From positions 426,330-490,329 of the forward strand of contig NZ_JBHTJM010000008.1 of NCBI RefSeq assembly GCF_042675745.1: DNA of 64,000 nt, given 5' to 3'. Both the position numbers and the translations under genes were made by a program. Origin of the DNA: Pseudofulvibacter geojedonensis. Its GTDB lineage: Bacteria > Bacteroidota > Bacteroidia > Flavobacteriales > Flavobacteriaceae. Positions 53,759-62,021 of the stretch are shown here, one piece after another (within the stretch, counting starts at the first letter, position 1; the number at the start of each line of letters is the position of its first letter). The notes beneath the pieces were generated by a model. It searched no databases. It was not told the origin of the DNA and saw only the letters and a program-made list of their open reading frames with translations.

Positions 53759-54193
53759 TTATCCATTTTTTATTAAATCCTGTACGTTTTTAATTCCGCA
53801 ACCAATTACAAAAATTCGAGTTCTCCAGTCATTCATTCCGCCATAAGGAATTTTGTCAGTCCAATATTCAATTCCACGTTTTTTGAGTTCAGACAGTATT
53901 TGTTCGACTTCTTGGTCAGATTTATACATTCCAATATAATTCCGATTTGCGTGTTCGTCCGCTTTTATTGTTTTTAGAGCGTATTGAACAGCATCTTTTT
54001 CAGTAGCAAAATATTCCAGAACTCTTTTTTCGCCACGTTCCGTATAATACCATTGATAAAGTCCTCCATTATTTTCAAGTCCACGACCTTCGTAGATGAA
54101 ATTTCCATTTATGCTGTAACTATGCATTGGATAGCAATTTTCTTTCAGCCATCGTTCCAATTCCAATTCAGTTTTAATTTCAGTTTCGGTCAT
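53759..54193 (-). CDS. Small protein, possibly immunity-like (cassette gene)
   Basis: 144 residues, soluble, Glu/Lys-rich, with GLYQWYYTERGEKRVLEYFATEKDAVQYALKTI in the middle, a layout seen in immunity proteins of polymorphic toxin systems, then a helical C-terminus. I cannot assign a family with certainty. The stop codon touches the left site (J4) and the start is 8 bp from the right one (J5), leaving almost no untranslated DNA. Confidence 0.65.
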   Translation of the reverse strand: MTETEIKTELELERWLKENCYPMHSYSINGNFIYEGRGLENNGGLYQWYYTERGEKRVLEYFATEKDAVQYALKTIKADEHANRNYIGMYKSDQEVEQILSELKKRGIEYWTDKIPYGGMNDWRTRIFVIGCGIKNVQDLIKNG

Positions 54194-54200
54194 TTCTCAA

Positions 54201-54343
54201 ATTGCGTACAACGGTTGGGCTATGATTCCGTTGCGTAGAAATTCGGCAGAATTTCGGAGTAGGAATCAGTAGCGTTGGTTATGGTTTTAAATTTATGTTT
54301 TTTCACTAACGTAGCAATGGATTATAACCATTGTTGTACCTAG
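54201..54343. repeat. attC-like site J5
   Basis: About 143 bp. Left end CGTACAACGGTTGGGCTATG, right end TATAACCATTGTTGTACCTAG. GGTTGGGCTATGATTCC pairs imperfectly with the distal GGATTATAACC. The left arm TTGCGTACAAC is a 9-of-11 complement of the J4 tail. The right tail contains the stop codon of the next gene. Confidence 0.7.
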
Positions 54344-55158
54344 TTTTTATATTTAATTTCTCTATAAGTTCTGTGATAAGGTTTTATTGTTCCATCAGGA
54401 CTTATAACGTTTTTGACTAATTTAATCCAATTCCCTTTTTCATCATATTCATAATTCATTTCGTGAATAAAAGGTTCTGTTTTGTCGGTTAAAATCCAAT
54501 ACATTTTAGTGATATCTCCGTTTTCATTTTTGTCAAGGATATAGTCCGAATTAATATTTCCTTTTATTTCCTCTTCTAGTCGCCCTTGGTAATTAAAATC
54601 CATTAAAATGAAATGATTATTTGAATAATCATAATTGATATTTTGAATTCTGGTTTTATCAGGTCCAACAATGGTATGCTCAATTAAAGTTGGATTATTT
54701 ATACTATCGTATGCCACAGTATATCTCATATAAGTTTCTCCCGAATCGTTTATTTTTTCTTTTATCTTTTTCCCTTTGAAATATTGATAATTGACTTTAG
54801 TTATATACCTTTTTCCTCCTTCATATTTTAAGTTCCCTTCATAGTTCAAAATACGTTTATTAGAATCTAGTTTAATTATTTCGTCAGCAATGAATTCATT
54901 ATCTCGATATTTTTTAACAAGCATTTCAAAATCAGATTTGAAGGTGTACGTGTTTTTTTCAATCCAAGTTTCGGAATTTGCCATAAAAATTGTGTCATTT
55001 ACAACTATCTCTGAAGGATTTCCAAATTTTAGTTTGTAATATGCTTTCGATGCAACTTTTTTCGAAATTTCTGAATAGAAAGTTGGTTCTGATTCTTGAT
55101 TTTGGGAATATCCAAATAGGGTAGTGAAAAGTGAAAATATGAATGGGAATTTGCTCAT
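54340..55158 (-). CDS. Secreted YD-repeat-like protein (cassette gene)
   Basis: 272 residues. Signal peptide (FPFIFSLFTTLFGYSQ), then beta-rich sequence with short YD-like units (VNYQYFKGKKIKEKI, NYEYDEKGNWIKLVKN) resembling the repeats of Rhs/YD proteins and of many orphan flavobacterial secreted proteins. No toxin domain is seen. The last codon and stop (TAG) lie in the boundary of site J5, and the ATG is 7 bp before J6. A related but longer protein is in the cassette at 56196. Confidence 0.7.
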   Translation of the reverse strand: MSKFPFIFSLFTTLFGYSQNQESEPTFYSEISKKVASKAYYKLKFGNPSEIVVNDTIFMANSETWIEKNTYTFKSDFEMLVKKYRDNEFIADEIIKLDSNKRILNYEGNLKYEGGKRYITKVNYQYFKGKKIKEKINDSGETYMRYTVAYDSINNPTLIEHTIVGPDKTRIQNINYDYSNNHFILMDFNYQGRLEEEIKGNINSDYILDKNENGDITKMYWILTDKTEPFIHEMNYEYDEKGNWIKLVKNVISPDGTIKPYHRTYREIKYKN

Positions 55159-55165
55159 TTCTTAA

Positions 55166-55245
55166 ATTAGGTACAACGGTAAATATAACAAACGTTGCTG
55201 ACCTTAAGGGTAGCTATGTTTTGTTATATAGTGTTATCTTTATTT
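55166..55245. repeat. attC-like site J6 (short form)
   Basis: 80 bp, the shortest site. Left end TTAGGTACAACGGT is an 11-base complement (10 of 11) of the J5 tail. Arms ATATAACAAA / TTTGTTATAT pair perfectly across CGTTGCTGACCTTAAGGGTAGCTA-type loop sequence (two segments). Right end AGTGTTATCTTTATT. Confidence 0.72.
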
Positions 55246-56045
55246 GTTTTTAAGTGATTATTATATCCATTGGAAATTAAAAACTCTTTCCAAACGGGTA
55301 TTTCCTTTTCTGTCAGTGAATCAAATTCACGTTTTAAGGCTTCCATTAGTCCTTTGGATGGTTCAGGGTAATATTGATCGTCCTCTTTATCATATACTAA
55401 TTCATATAAACCTAACTCTTCTTTTAGTTCATTTAGTAAATAATGTCTCATATTAACTCCATAAATAATTGTATCAGATCCCATAATCGATAAAATAATA
55501 TTGTCAGTTTCTTGAGGTTCACTGATTACAAATCTATGTCCATAAATAGGGATGAGTTTTGGAGCATTATTATACCATTTAATAAATATGTTCTTTCTTT
55601 CATCCGTTAGTTCAGGCTTTACTCCCCAAGATTTTAGCCACAATCTGTTATCTAGAGTATCTTTCAAAAGATCTTCATAAACATAATTTAATTCTCTTTT
55701 TATATTATCTACATCGGTATACCAATTGTGAAAAAATGATCGTTCTTGAAAAAGTACCTCTGCATCTTCATCAAAAGTTTCGGTATATTCCAAAATCTTT
55801 TTTTTGTCAGTAGTATGAAGGATTTTTAGAAATTCTCTATGATAATTGGAGAATTTAATATTATTTGTTTTTTCGATATCATCAATCTCTTCATCTTTCA
55901 TTCCTATCCATTTGGCTCCATAGATCCAATCATCACAAACAAAATCCGCATCACTTTCATTAGGATTTATATTCCAAAAAGCTTCGGTACGCTCTTTAAT
56001 CCAATAAAGGAATTCTGTAAAATCTTCAGGTATTTTCAAACTCAT
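55224..56045 (-). CDS. SMI1/KNR4 (SUKH)-like protein (cassette gene)
   Basis: 273 residues, soluble. The SUKH pattern is visible as WIGMKDEEIDDIEKTNNIKFSNYHREFLKIL at about 50-80, with later conserved Trp and Tyr-rich segments. SUKH proteins are mostly immunity proteins against nuclease and other toxins, and are typical cargo of variable regions. No toxin gene is adjacent, so it may be an orphan immunity gene against rival toxins. Its last five codons (DNTI and stop) are encoded by the J6 hairpin itself. Confidence 0.72.
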   Translation of the reverse strand: MSLKIPEDFTEFLYWIKERTEAFWNINPNESDADFVCDDWIYGAKWIGMKDEEIDDIEKTNNIKFSNYHREFLKILHTTDKKKILEYTETFDEDAEVLFQERSFFHNWYTDVDNIKRELNYVYEDLLKDTLDNRLWLKSWGVKPELTDERKNIFIKWYNNAPKLIPIYGHRFVISEPQETDNIILSIMGSDTIIYGVNMRHYLLNELKEELGLYELVYDKEDDQYYPEPSKGLMEALKREFDSLTEKEIPVWKEFLISNGYNNHLKTNKDNTI

Positions 56046-56051
56046 TTTGTT

Positions 56052-56195
56052 AATTAAAGATAACGGTCTCGGCTATGAGTAGTTGCGTGGTTTAGCAGTT
56101 AACTTTGCAAGTACACACCAAACTGAAAATCCGCGAAGATTTTCGGAAGTAAGCAAGAACAAGCAATTACTTATAGCCATTGTTGTAATGCGTTT
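56052..56195. repeat. attC-like site J7
   Basis: About 144 bp. Left end TTAAAGATAACGG pairs with the J6 tail over 10 bases without mismatch. Inner arms GGCTATGAGTAGTTGC and GCAATTACTTATAGCC pair with one bulge. A second unit CCGCGAAGATTTTCGG lies inside. Right end ATTGTTGTAATGCG. Confidence 0.72.
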
Positions 56196-57329
56196 TTATT
56201 TATAATATTCTATTTGTCTTATCCACTTATATAATTCTTTCCCATCTACTTTTTTAACGATTTCATTCCAATTCCCATTGACATCATATTTATAGTCAAA
56301 TTCAATCTTGTAGGTTTTTAACTCTTTAGAAGGCCAATCTTCTTCTGTGTATTCTAAAAATTTAATTTTATCATCTTTATAATCGTATTTTTCAATACGT
56401 ATGGTGTTCGATGCTTTTTCGGTATAGTAATACTTTTTCTTTAGCCTATTTTCTTTATCATATTCATAATTGGTGTAATAAGGTCTATCGCTCGAGAAAC
56501 CTCTAATTTCTTGAATCAAGTTATTATTCTTGTACTTATAAATTGTGTGTTCTCCCAATTTGGTTCCCTTATGGTCGCCATCTGAATTTAATCCATATGT
56601 TTTTCTCTCAATTAACCTATTCGATTCGTCATATTTATTGACTAAATCTTTATAAATATTACCTATTGTATCTTGCACGCCCCAAGACCAACTTCTTTCT
56701 CCAACTTTTCTATAGCTATTTGGGTTTTTATAAATTCGGTAAAGTAATTTCCCACTATCATTATACTTGAAAATATATTCGTCTATCGTTCCGTATTCGT
56801 CAATACTTTTTTGCCTAATTAATTTTCCATTTTCATCATATCTCTTATAACGATAATTATAAAAGTCTAAATCCGAATTTTGGCTTATAATGGTTTCGTG
56901 TCTATCTCTTTCGTAGTAATGAGTATCAATGTAAACTAAATCATATAAGGAATCAATTTTTCTGACAAGTCTATCTTGCTTGTCGTATTCATATCTGTAG
57001 TAATTTTCAAGCGAGTCTTTTTTATCATACCAAATATCCTCAATCAAAAGACCATTTTCATCGTAATTTCTTTTGTAATTTATGTAGTAACAAAAGTTGG
57101 TTGAATACCAAATGCTTTTAAATCGAGAAATCGTTGATTCAGGTCCCATAAATCCAGAATGACCATAGTCTCCGTCAATGTCAAATAGTTTAGGATTCTC
57201 TCTTTCAGTTAGAAATATTACCTTTTCTCTAATAGATTTAACCTTTCCATAAATCGTATCTTTTTGTTGACCAAAGGAAAATGAAAAACAGAATAATGTT
57301 AACGTTAAAATTAGGTTGGTTTTGTTCAT
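56196..57329 (-). CDS. Secreted YD-repeat-like protein, longer paralogue (cassette gene)
   Basis: 377 residues. Signal peptide (LILTLTLFCFSFSFGQ) then at least six YD-like units such as YEYDKQDRLVRKI, YKRYDENGKLIRQ, YKFKYNDSGKLLYRI-type and YEYDKENRLKKKYYY. This repeat is found in Rhs/YD shells and in many secreted Bacteroidota proteins of unknown role. It shares length pattern and C-terminal NGNW...VKKV with the protein at 54340, so the two are paralogues in separate cassettes. Between its ATG and J8 there are 97 bp with no visible gene. Confidence 0.72.
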   Translation of the reverse strand: MNKTNLILTLTLFCFSFSFGQQKDTIYGKVKSIREKVIFLTERENPKLFDIDGDYGHSGFMGPESTISRFKSIWYSTNFCYYINYKRNYDENGLLIEDIWYDKKDSLENYYRYEYDKQDRLVRKIDSLYDLVYIDTHYYERDRHETIISQNSDLDFYNYRYKRYDENGKLIRQKSIDEYGTIDEYIFKYNDSGKLLYRIYKNPNSYRKVGERSWSWGVQDTIGNIYKDLVNKYDESNRLIERKTYGLNSDGDHKGTKLGEHTIYKYKNNNLIQEIRGFSSDRPYYTNYEYDKENRLKKKYYYTEKASNTIRIEKYDYKDDKIKFLEYTEEDWPSKELKTYKIEFDYKYDVNGNWNEIVKKVDGKELYKWIRQIEYYK

Positions 57330-57426
57330 TGTTTTTGAGGTAAATCTATTTGGTTTTATTTCAGTAAAATAGTCTAAATTAGTTAAGGAATTAATTCGAT
57401 GAGTAATTCAGTTAGTTGGTTTAGGC

Positions 57427-57571
57427 AAATGCATTACAACGTATTTGTATAACTGTTGTTACGGGATTAAAGTTACGTATTTTGTTTAAGAAATAGTGTT
57501 AGTAATTACCGAGTGGATTCGGACGTAGTCGAATTCGCCGTAATTGCGGTTATACATTGTTACCATACGTT
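57427..57571. repeat. attC-like site J8
   Basis: About 145 bp. Left end AAATGCATTACAACG pairs with the J7 tail (13 of 14). Arms GTATAAC / GGTTATAC. The centre (57497-57545) repeats that of J4 (GTTAGTAATTACCGAGTGGA and on), showing that the two sites share an origin although their outer arms differ. Right end CATTGTTACCATACG. Confidence 0.72.
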
Positions 57572-57598
57572 TTTATTTTATTAGTTTCAATTATAAGA

Positions 57599-58165
57599 TT
57601 AAGGACGTGAGCCGACAATAACTTCAACGTGATCTGGTTTGAGGTCAGTCTTTAATATAATTCTACTTTTTATTTGATTCTTGTTCATTATTTCATTCAA
57701 TAAATTTCCAATGGAGTTAGAATCAGAAGAATTTTCACGTATAGTTATTCCAAAACCTATTCCTCCAATTATTATATCTTCCCATACTCCTTCAACTTCC
57801 CAATTCGCTTCAATGAGAACATTTTTAATTGAATTTGCAAATCTTATGGATTCTCTGTCTCCTTGTATTCCAGTTAGAATTATTTTATTTTTTTCAATAT
57901 TTATTAAATCATTTAGTAATTTTTGTCTCTGTTTTGGTTTAAGTATTCGTCCTTTTTGTTCGTCTTCTAGCTTCTTTAAATCTTTTGATTGTTTTAAATG
58001 GTCAATTGCGGAAATCAATAATCCGATTATAAGCACAATTAAAGAAACAATATCGAGTGTCGTATCGTCTAAAATAGAGAGCTTTAATTTTATCCATTCA
58101 CGAAAAAGACCTATTCCAACTAAGCCTCCTAATAATGATAATACTAATCCAGACCAAAATCTCAT
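57599..58165 (-). CDS. Two-helix membrane protein with cytoplasmic domain (cassette gene)
   Basis: 188 residues. Two N-terminal membrane helices (about 5-22 and 38-56) carry a cytoplasmic part of about 125 residues with a Lys/Glu-rich linker (KLEDEQKGRILKPKQRQKLL) and a Rossmann-like beta/alpha domain (KNKIILTGIQGDRESIRFANSIKN, then EVIVGSRP). The layout, membrane anchor plus small soluble sensor, is common in orphan defence- or stress-associated proteins; no family is assigned. Starts 30 bp before J9. Confidence 0.7.
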   Translation of the reverse strand: MRFWSGLVLSLLGGLVGIGLFREWIKLKLSILDDTTLDIVSLIVLIIGLLISAIDHLKQSKDLKKLEDEQKGRILKPKQRQKLLNDLINIEKNKIILTGIQGDRESIRFANSIKNVLIEANWEVEGVWEDIIIGGIGFGITIRENSSDSNSIGNLLNEIMNKNQIKSRIILKTDLKPDHVEVIVGSRP

Positions 58166-58195
58166 TTTAAATTATAAGTTTAGATGTTGTTTTTA

Positions 58196-58274
58196 ATGTA
58201 TGGTAACGCTCGGTGCAGACGACTGTAGACGCGTTTAGCGGCTATGTACGTTCTGCACTTTGTTCTCTTCAGTC
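58196..58274. repeat. attC-like site J9 (short form)
   Basis: About 79 bp. Left end TGTATGGTAACG pairs with the J8 tail (10 of 11). Arms CGGTGCAGACG and CGTTCTGCAC pair via GTGCAGA/TCTGCAC. Right end CTTTGTTCTCTTCAGTC. Confidence 0.72.
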
Positions 58275-58279
58275 TTTTT

Positions 58280-59311
58280 TTAGTCCAAACCTTCACATAT
58301 AATTCTTGATGCATCATAGTAACAACTAGAAATTAAATTTCCTGTTCTTCTATGGATATCTAATCCAATTTGATGGATTAGTCTTCTACTTTCTATATAG
58401 GAATTACCCGAACAGTCCACGACTTCTTTAGTTAAATTATTCATTAAAGACTCCGCTGCCTCAATCAAAACAACTTTACAAAGGTTATCGAAATGATCTG
58501 GAGTTATAAAACCAATTTTAGGTGAATTCCCAGATTCATTCAAAATTTCAGGAAATTCAATTATTGATTTTATTGGTAAGTGGTATTGATTATTAGGATC
58601 AATAGAGTACCCTTCGCTATAAAATAATACAATAAATTCGCTAAAGTAAAATAGTGAAGGGTTTGAATAAATTTTTTCGGTGTAAACAAGGTTTCTTGAA
58701 GAGTTTACAAAATAGTCAGCTGTGATTACTTGAAAGTCAAAGTTTTTTATTTCTTCGTTTCTTCGATCAATTTCTGTCAACTCAAGAGGAAGGAACTCAT
58801 GGAGAATTTCTCTTAATTCTTCCAAGATGTCTTCACTTATGATTTCTTGACCGTACTGTAGTTTATAGATTATTGAAATCCTCCAGATTAATGAATAAAT
58901 TAAAATTTTAAACCTCGCGTTTGAAAGTCTATCACATTCTTTATAAGGAATTTTCAAAAGTGAAACTTTCTCTGAATAATTTGCGGCTTTATTGGTTAGT
59001 CTTATTTCATTTTGAATTATAGGAACTACATTTCCCTCAATCTTCCCTAAATTATCTTCACAAATTGGACAAAAAATGTAATCTAAAGCATAGTGATGCT
59101 CCTTTAATTCTGGATCAGTATTTTTTAAGTTTGATCTTCCGTAATAAGCTTCAATTCGTTCACTAGGAGCATTTGTGATATTGTAAGATTCTTCATAATT
59201 CCTTTTTCCTACCATGCTTTTTAACATAGAAGCAGGAATCCAATGAGAATTTGTTTTGGTCGATTCTCTTGATTTGCACAAGAGGCATGTATCTGTTTCT
59301 TTTCTTGTCAT
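58280..59311 (-). CDS. Zinc-motif (HNH-like) protein of unknown function (cassette gene)
   Basis: 343 residues. N-terminal CLLCKSRESTKTNSHWIPASM has the CxxC plus S-H-x-I/V-P arrangement of HNH-like treble-clef zinc fingers; a second CxxC (CPIC) lies at about 81-84, so the four Cys may bind one zinc. The rest is helical with no clear nuclease active site. Similar proteins turn up in phage-defence gene neighbourhoods, so a defence role is plausible but unproven. ATG 15 bp inside J10. Confidence 0.7.
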   Translation of the reverse strand: MTRKETDTCLLCKSRESTKTNSHWIPASMLKSMVGKRNYEESYNITNAPSERIEAYYGRSNLKNTDPELKEHHYALDYIFCPICEDNLGKIEGNVVPIIQNEIRLTNKAANYSEKVSLLKIPYKECDRLSNARFKILIYSLIWRISIIYKLQYGQEIISEDILEELREILHEFLPLELTEIDRRNEEIKNFDFQVITADYFVNSSRNLVYTEKIYSNPSLFYFSEFIVLFYSEGYSIDPNNQYHLPIKSIIEFPEILNESGNSPKIGFITPDHFDNLCKVVLIEAAESLMNNLTKEVVDCSGNSYIESRRLIHQIGLDIHRRTGNLISSCYYDASRIICEGLD

Positions 59312-59326
59312 TTATATTTTATTCTT

Positions 59327-59466
59327 GATTGAAGAGAACGTTTGATATAAAGTGCGTGCATTGCAGACGCATGCTGATTGTCCGTTAGGACAATCATATT
59401 GTAAATATACACTTACTTTTGATTTGGCAAAAAGTCCGCATGTAATTTATATGTTGTTAGGGGCAG
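59327..59466. repeat. attC-like site J10
   Basis: About 140 bp. Left end GATTGAAGAGAACG pairs with the J9 tail (12 of 13). It contains GCGTGCATTGCAGACGCATGC and a perfect 9-bp hairpin TGATTGTCC/GGACAATCA, both also present in J12. Right end ATGTTGTTAGGGGCAG. Confidence 0.72.
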
Positions 59467-59874
59467 TTTTTTTTATAGGCCCAATAACCACAAGTAAGTT
59501 CTTAACTTTTTAAAATTACTTTTTAGTAGAGTAGAGTGGAAGGCTGATAGAAATTTAGATAGTTTTTTTGGGTATTTAAAAACAAACAAGCTTCATCTAT
59601 GTAGGAATATTCTTTTGCTGATAAAAAATAATGTTACCGCTCACAAAATAACTATAAAAGTAAGACTACTGTTGCTTTTTTTATTGGGGTTTGGAATGTT
59701 TTGCCATGATATAGAACTCACGAAACTCTTAAGGTGTTGCAAGACAAACCAAATTAATCCCTAAAAAGTAATTTTAAAAAGAGTAGTTTATATACTAAAT
59801 AATCAAGAAGTAACTGTTTAAAAATAATTAGGAGAGTTATACATTATGTTCCGTAATACTGATAAGAAAATACA
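59467..59874. other. Cassette without an ORF
   Basis: A normal cassette by its ends (the tail of J10 GTTAGGGGCAGT complements ATTGCCCCTAAC of J11 at 11 of 12 positions), but its 400 bp hold no reading frame over 60 codons that starts and stops inside it. Most of it is taken up by a 276-bp element with terminal inverted repeats. Confidence 0.65.
59506..59781. mobile_element. MITE-like element with 21-bp terminal inverted repeats
   Basis: CTTTTTAAAATTACTTTTTAG at 59506-59526 and its exact reverse complement at 59761-59781 bound 234 bp of AT-rich DNA with no ORF. No target-site duplication is evident outside. It fits a non-autonomous transposon remnant or a long-range RNA hairpin. Confidence 0.5.
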
Positions 59875-59954
59875 ATTGCCCCTAACGGTTCGTGTATGGT
59901 GCCGTAGCATCCCGAAGGGTGCTATGCACTATACACATTGTTGTGTTTTCGTTC
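59874..59954. repeat. attC-like site J11 (short, strongest hairpin)
   Basis: 81 bp. Arms GTGTATGGTGCCGTAGCATCCC and GGGTGCTATGCACTATACAC pair almost end to end around GAA, the clearest cruciform of the series. Left end pairs with the J10 tail; right end CATTGTTGTGTTTTCGTTC pairs with the far end of the defence cassette 4 kb away. Confidence 0.75.
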
Positions 59955-60035
59955 TTTATTTTCATTTTGTTTTAACATACTCTTTGACAAGTTTGGCTCG
60001 TGAGGTTGGCTTTGAGCGACTTATCAATGTGTATG

Positions 60036-62021
60036 TTATTCATCTGTTTCAATTTCAATTATATCCCATTCATCTCTGCTTATATCAGATAAAAATGCAT
60101 CAAATCTAACTTTATGGATGGCAACACATAAAAAATGAGTTGGCCTTGAAAATCCGACATAAGCCATTTTACATGATTGCCTAATCTTATCTTTTCCACC
60201 TACATCACTATTGAGTGTATCCACGATGTTTACTCCCTTTAGTTGATTGCGTAACCTTTCTGATTCGTAATTACCGTAACCCCTACTATAAAAAGTTTCT
60301 AGATACAAGGTTGCTGTATGAGTTTGTCCTTTCGCGGAGTGCACTGTCCCAATCTCTACATTGATTTCCTCCGATTCAAAAGAACTTGATTGTTGCTCTG
60401 CTTCAATATCAGATGCATTAATTTCAGATTCTCCATTTATAAAGGTTGATGATGAATCTATTGTTTTTTGAAAAACAGAAAGGAAGGAAGGAATGTATTC
60501 CTTGATTGAATCAATTGTTTCTTGACTTGCTCCTTTTATGCTTGCAAAAGACCATTTATAAAGGTTCAATTTAAGGGTTTCATACTCATCGTTGTCAAGA
60601 GTTTTAAGGAAGTTAATTAATTTCCTTTTTGTGTAAACCCTTTCATATTCATCTGTTACACTTTCTAAGCGAAGAATCTTTAGAAGTGCGTTTAAAATGT
60701 TCTTTCGGACAGATTCTAGAGTTTTTTTCTCTTTGTCGAAGTACAGCACATAATCTTCAAGAACCTTAAAATCTATTTGTTTACCTGTATTAGAACTAGA
60801 GAAACTTGGCCAATAATCACTAAGAGCAGTTTTATCCGCATCATCATGTTCTTTTCTCCAAGCAACGGCCATAAATTTTTGCGAAGGATTATTAGGGATG
60901 GCACCCGATGTTTGCAGATCTTTTATTTTATCAGCGAATGTTGGAATCACTTGTTCTCTATTAGCATCTTGATAAATCAAAATTGTTGGTTTTATATCAA
61001 TTATTGATCCGTCTGGATTTTGATTTCTCCCCTCAACTGGATTTGGAGTAAGAGCAAGGTTTTGTACTAAAGACGCAATTCTTTGACTTAGTCTGTGACT
61101 TCCATTGATGAAGAGCACATTTTCTCTAGTTGACCAAATATGTTCTAAATGTATAGACCCTCCATTATAAATTGCTTGGTTTTGGTCACCTATTCTTTGG
61201 ATTACCGAGAGAGTATTCACATCTGGATGAAATACTTTTTCGATTAGGTCATGTTGGTGAACATCCATGTCCTGCATTTCATCAACAAACACTAATAAAA
61301 ACCTTTTTTGCAGAATCTTTGGATAATCCTTGATTTTTGCTAATTGAAAATCTGCTAATGTGTATGCGTCATCAAAATGAAGGTATCCCTTTTTTAGTAG
61401 GTTCAGTTTAAAATTGAGTAAAGCTTTATAGGTTCTTGATTCTGAATTTTTTAGTTTGAATGTTTCTGGGGTGCCATTTAAATATGAAACTATCTTACCT
61501 TGGGTAGTAATTCGAATTGATTTCAAAAATGCTAAACCATCATTTTGCCTGTCTAGGTAATTTTTTAGCCCTACATTATTTGTATTTAGGTAAAACTTCT
61601 CGACTTGCTCGTCATAGATTTCGTTATCGATTCGATACGGTTTTTGCTTAAATTGATTTGTATAGAACGGAATTGCCAGAAATGTATCAACAAAACTTTG
61701 AATCGTTCCTACAAAATTGGGATAGGCAAAGAGTTTAGGACAGTGTTTTCCGATTCGTTCTTTAATCTCATCAACAGCAGCATTAGTATGGGAGATCACT
61801 AAAACACCGCCTCCATTTCCAAGCGGCATGTATCTTTCTAAAATTAGAAGTTTCGCTAAAAGGGCAGTTGTTTTACCACTTCCTGGAACAGCTTGTAAGT
61901 CTAGGGTATTAAGGTTGCGTATAAATAACCTTCTTTCTTCATCAAACTGTTTTCCTTCAGGTAAAAGTATTTTTTCAGCGTACTCAATATCCGCATCTGT
62001 TATGTTAATTTCCAGAGGCAT
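60036..62021 (-). CDS. gajB: UvrD-like helicase, Gabija GajB-like (cassette gene)
   Basis: Superfamily 1A helicase, 661 residues. Walker A AVPGSGKTT at 44-52, motif Ia SHTNAAVDEIKERIG, motif II FVDEMQDMD, motif III QRIGDQNQAIYNGG, motif IV region NGSHRLSQRIASLV, motif V GTVHSAKGQTHTATL and motif VI MAYVGFSRPTH. In Gabija, GajB hydrolyses nucleotides and senses or helps kill phage DNA together with the GajA nuclease. It overlaps gajA by 17 bp and is translated after it. Its 661 residues are longer than the first-described GajB (about 494), so it may be a subtype. Confidence 0.82.
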   Translation of the reverse strand: MPLEINITDADIEYAEKILLPEGKQFDEERRLFIRNLNTLDLQAVPGSGKTTALLAKLLILERYMPLGNGGGVLVISHTNAAVDEIKERIGKHCPKLFAYPNFVGTIQSFVDTFLAIPFYTNQFKQKPYRIDNEIYDEQVEKFYLNTNNVGLKNYLDRQNDGLAFLKSIRITTQGKIVSYLNGTPETFKLKNSESRTYKALLNFKLNLLKKGYLHFDDAYTLADFQLAKIKDYPKILQKRFLLVFVDEMQDMDVHQHDLIEKVFHPDVNTLSVIQRIGDQNQAIYNGGSIHLEHIWSTRENVLFINGSHRLSQRIASLVQNLALTPNPVEGRNQNPDGSIIDIKPTILIYQDANREQVIPTFADKIKDLQTSGAIPNNPSQKFMAVAWRKEHDDADKTALSDYWPSFSSSNTGKQIDFKVLEDYVLYFDKEKKTLESVRKNILNALLKILRLESVTDEYERVYTKRKLINFLKTLDNDEYETLKLNLYKWSFASIKGASQETIDSIKEYIPSFLSVFQKTIDSSSTFINGESEINASDIEAEQQSSSFESEEINVEIGTVHSAKGQTHTATLYLETFYSRGYGNYESERLRNQLKGVNIVDTLNSDVGGKDKIRQSCKMAYVGFSRPTHFLCVAIHKVRFDAFLSDISRDEWDIIEIETDE

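Noticed and set aside
53612..59954. The hairpin sites as plain Rho-independent terminators
   Set aside because: They lack T runs next to the stems, are far longer than terminators, and their outer arms match across genes, which terminators would not need.
59846..60109. An 87-codon plus-strand frame across site J11
   Set aside because: It runs through the whole hairpin and into the 3' end of gajB on the other strand, opposite to all cassette genes; its product looks like chance translation of repeat DNA.
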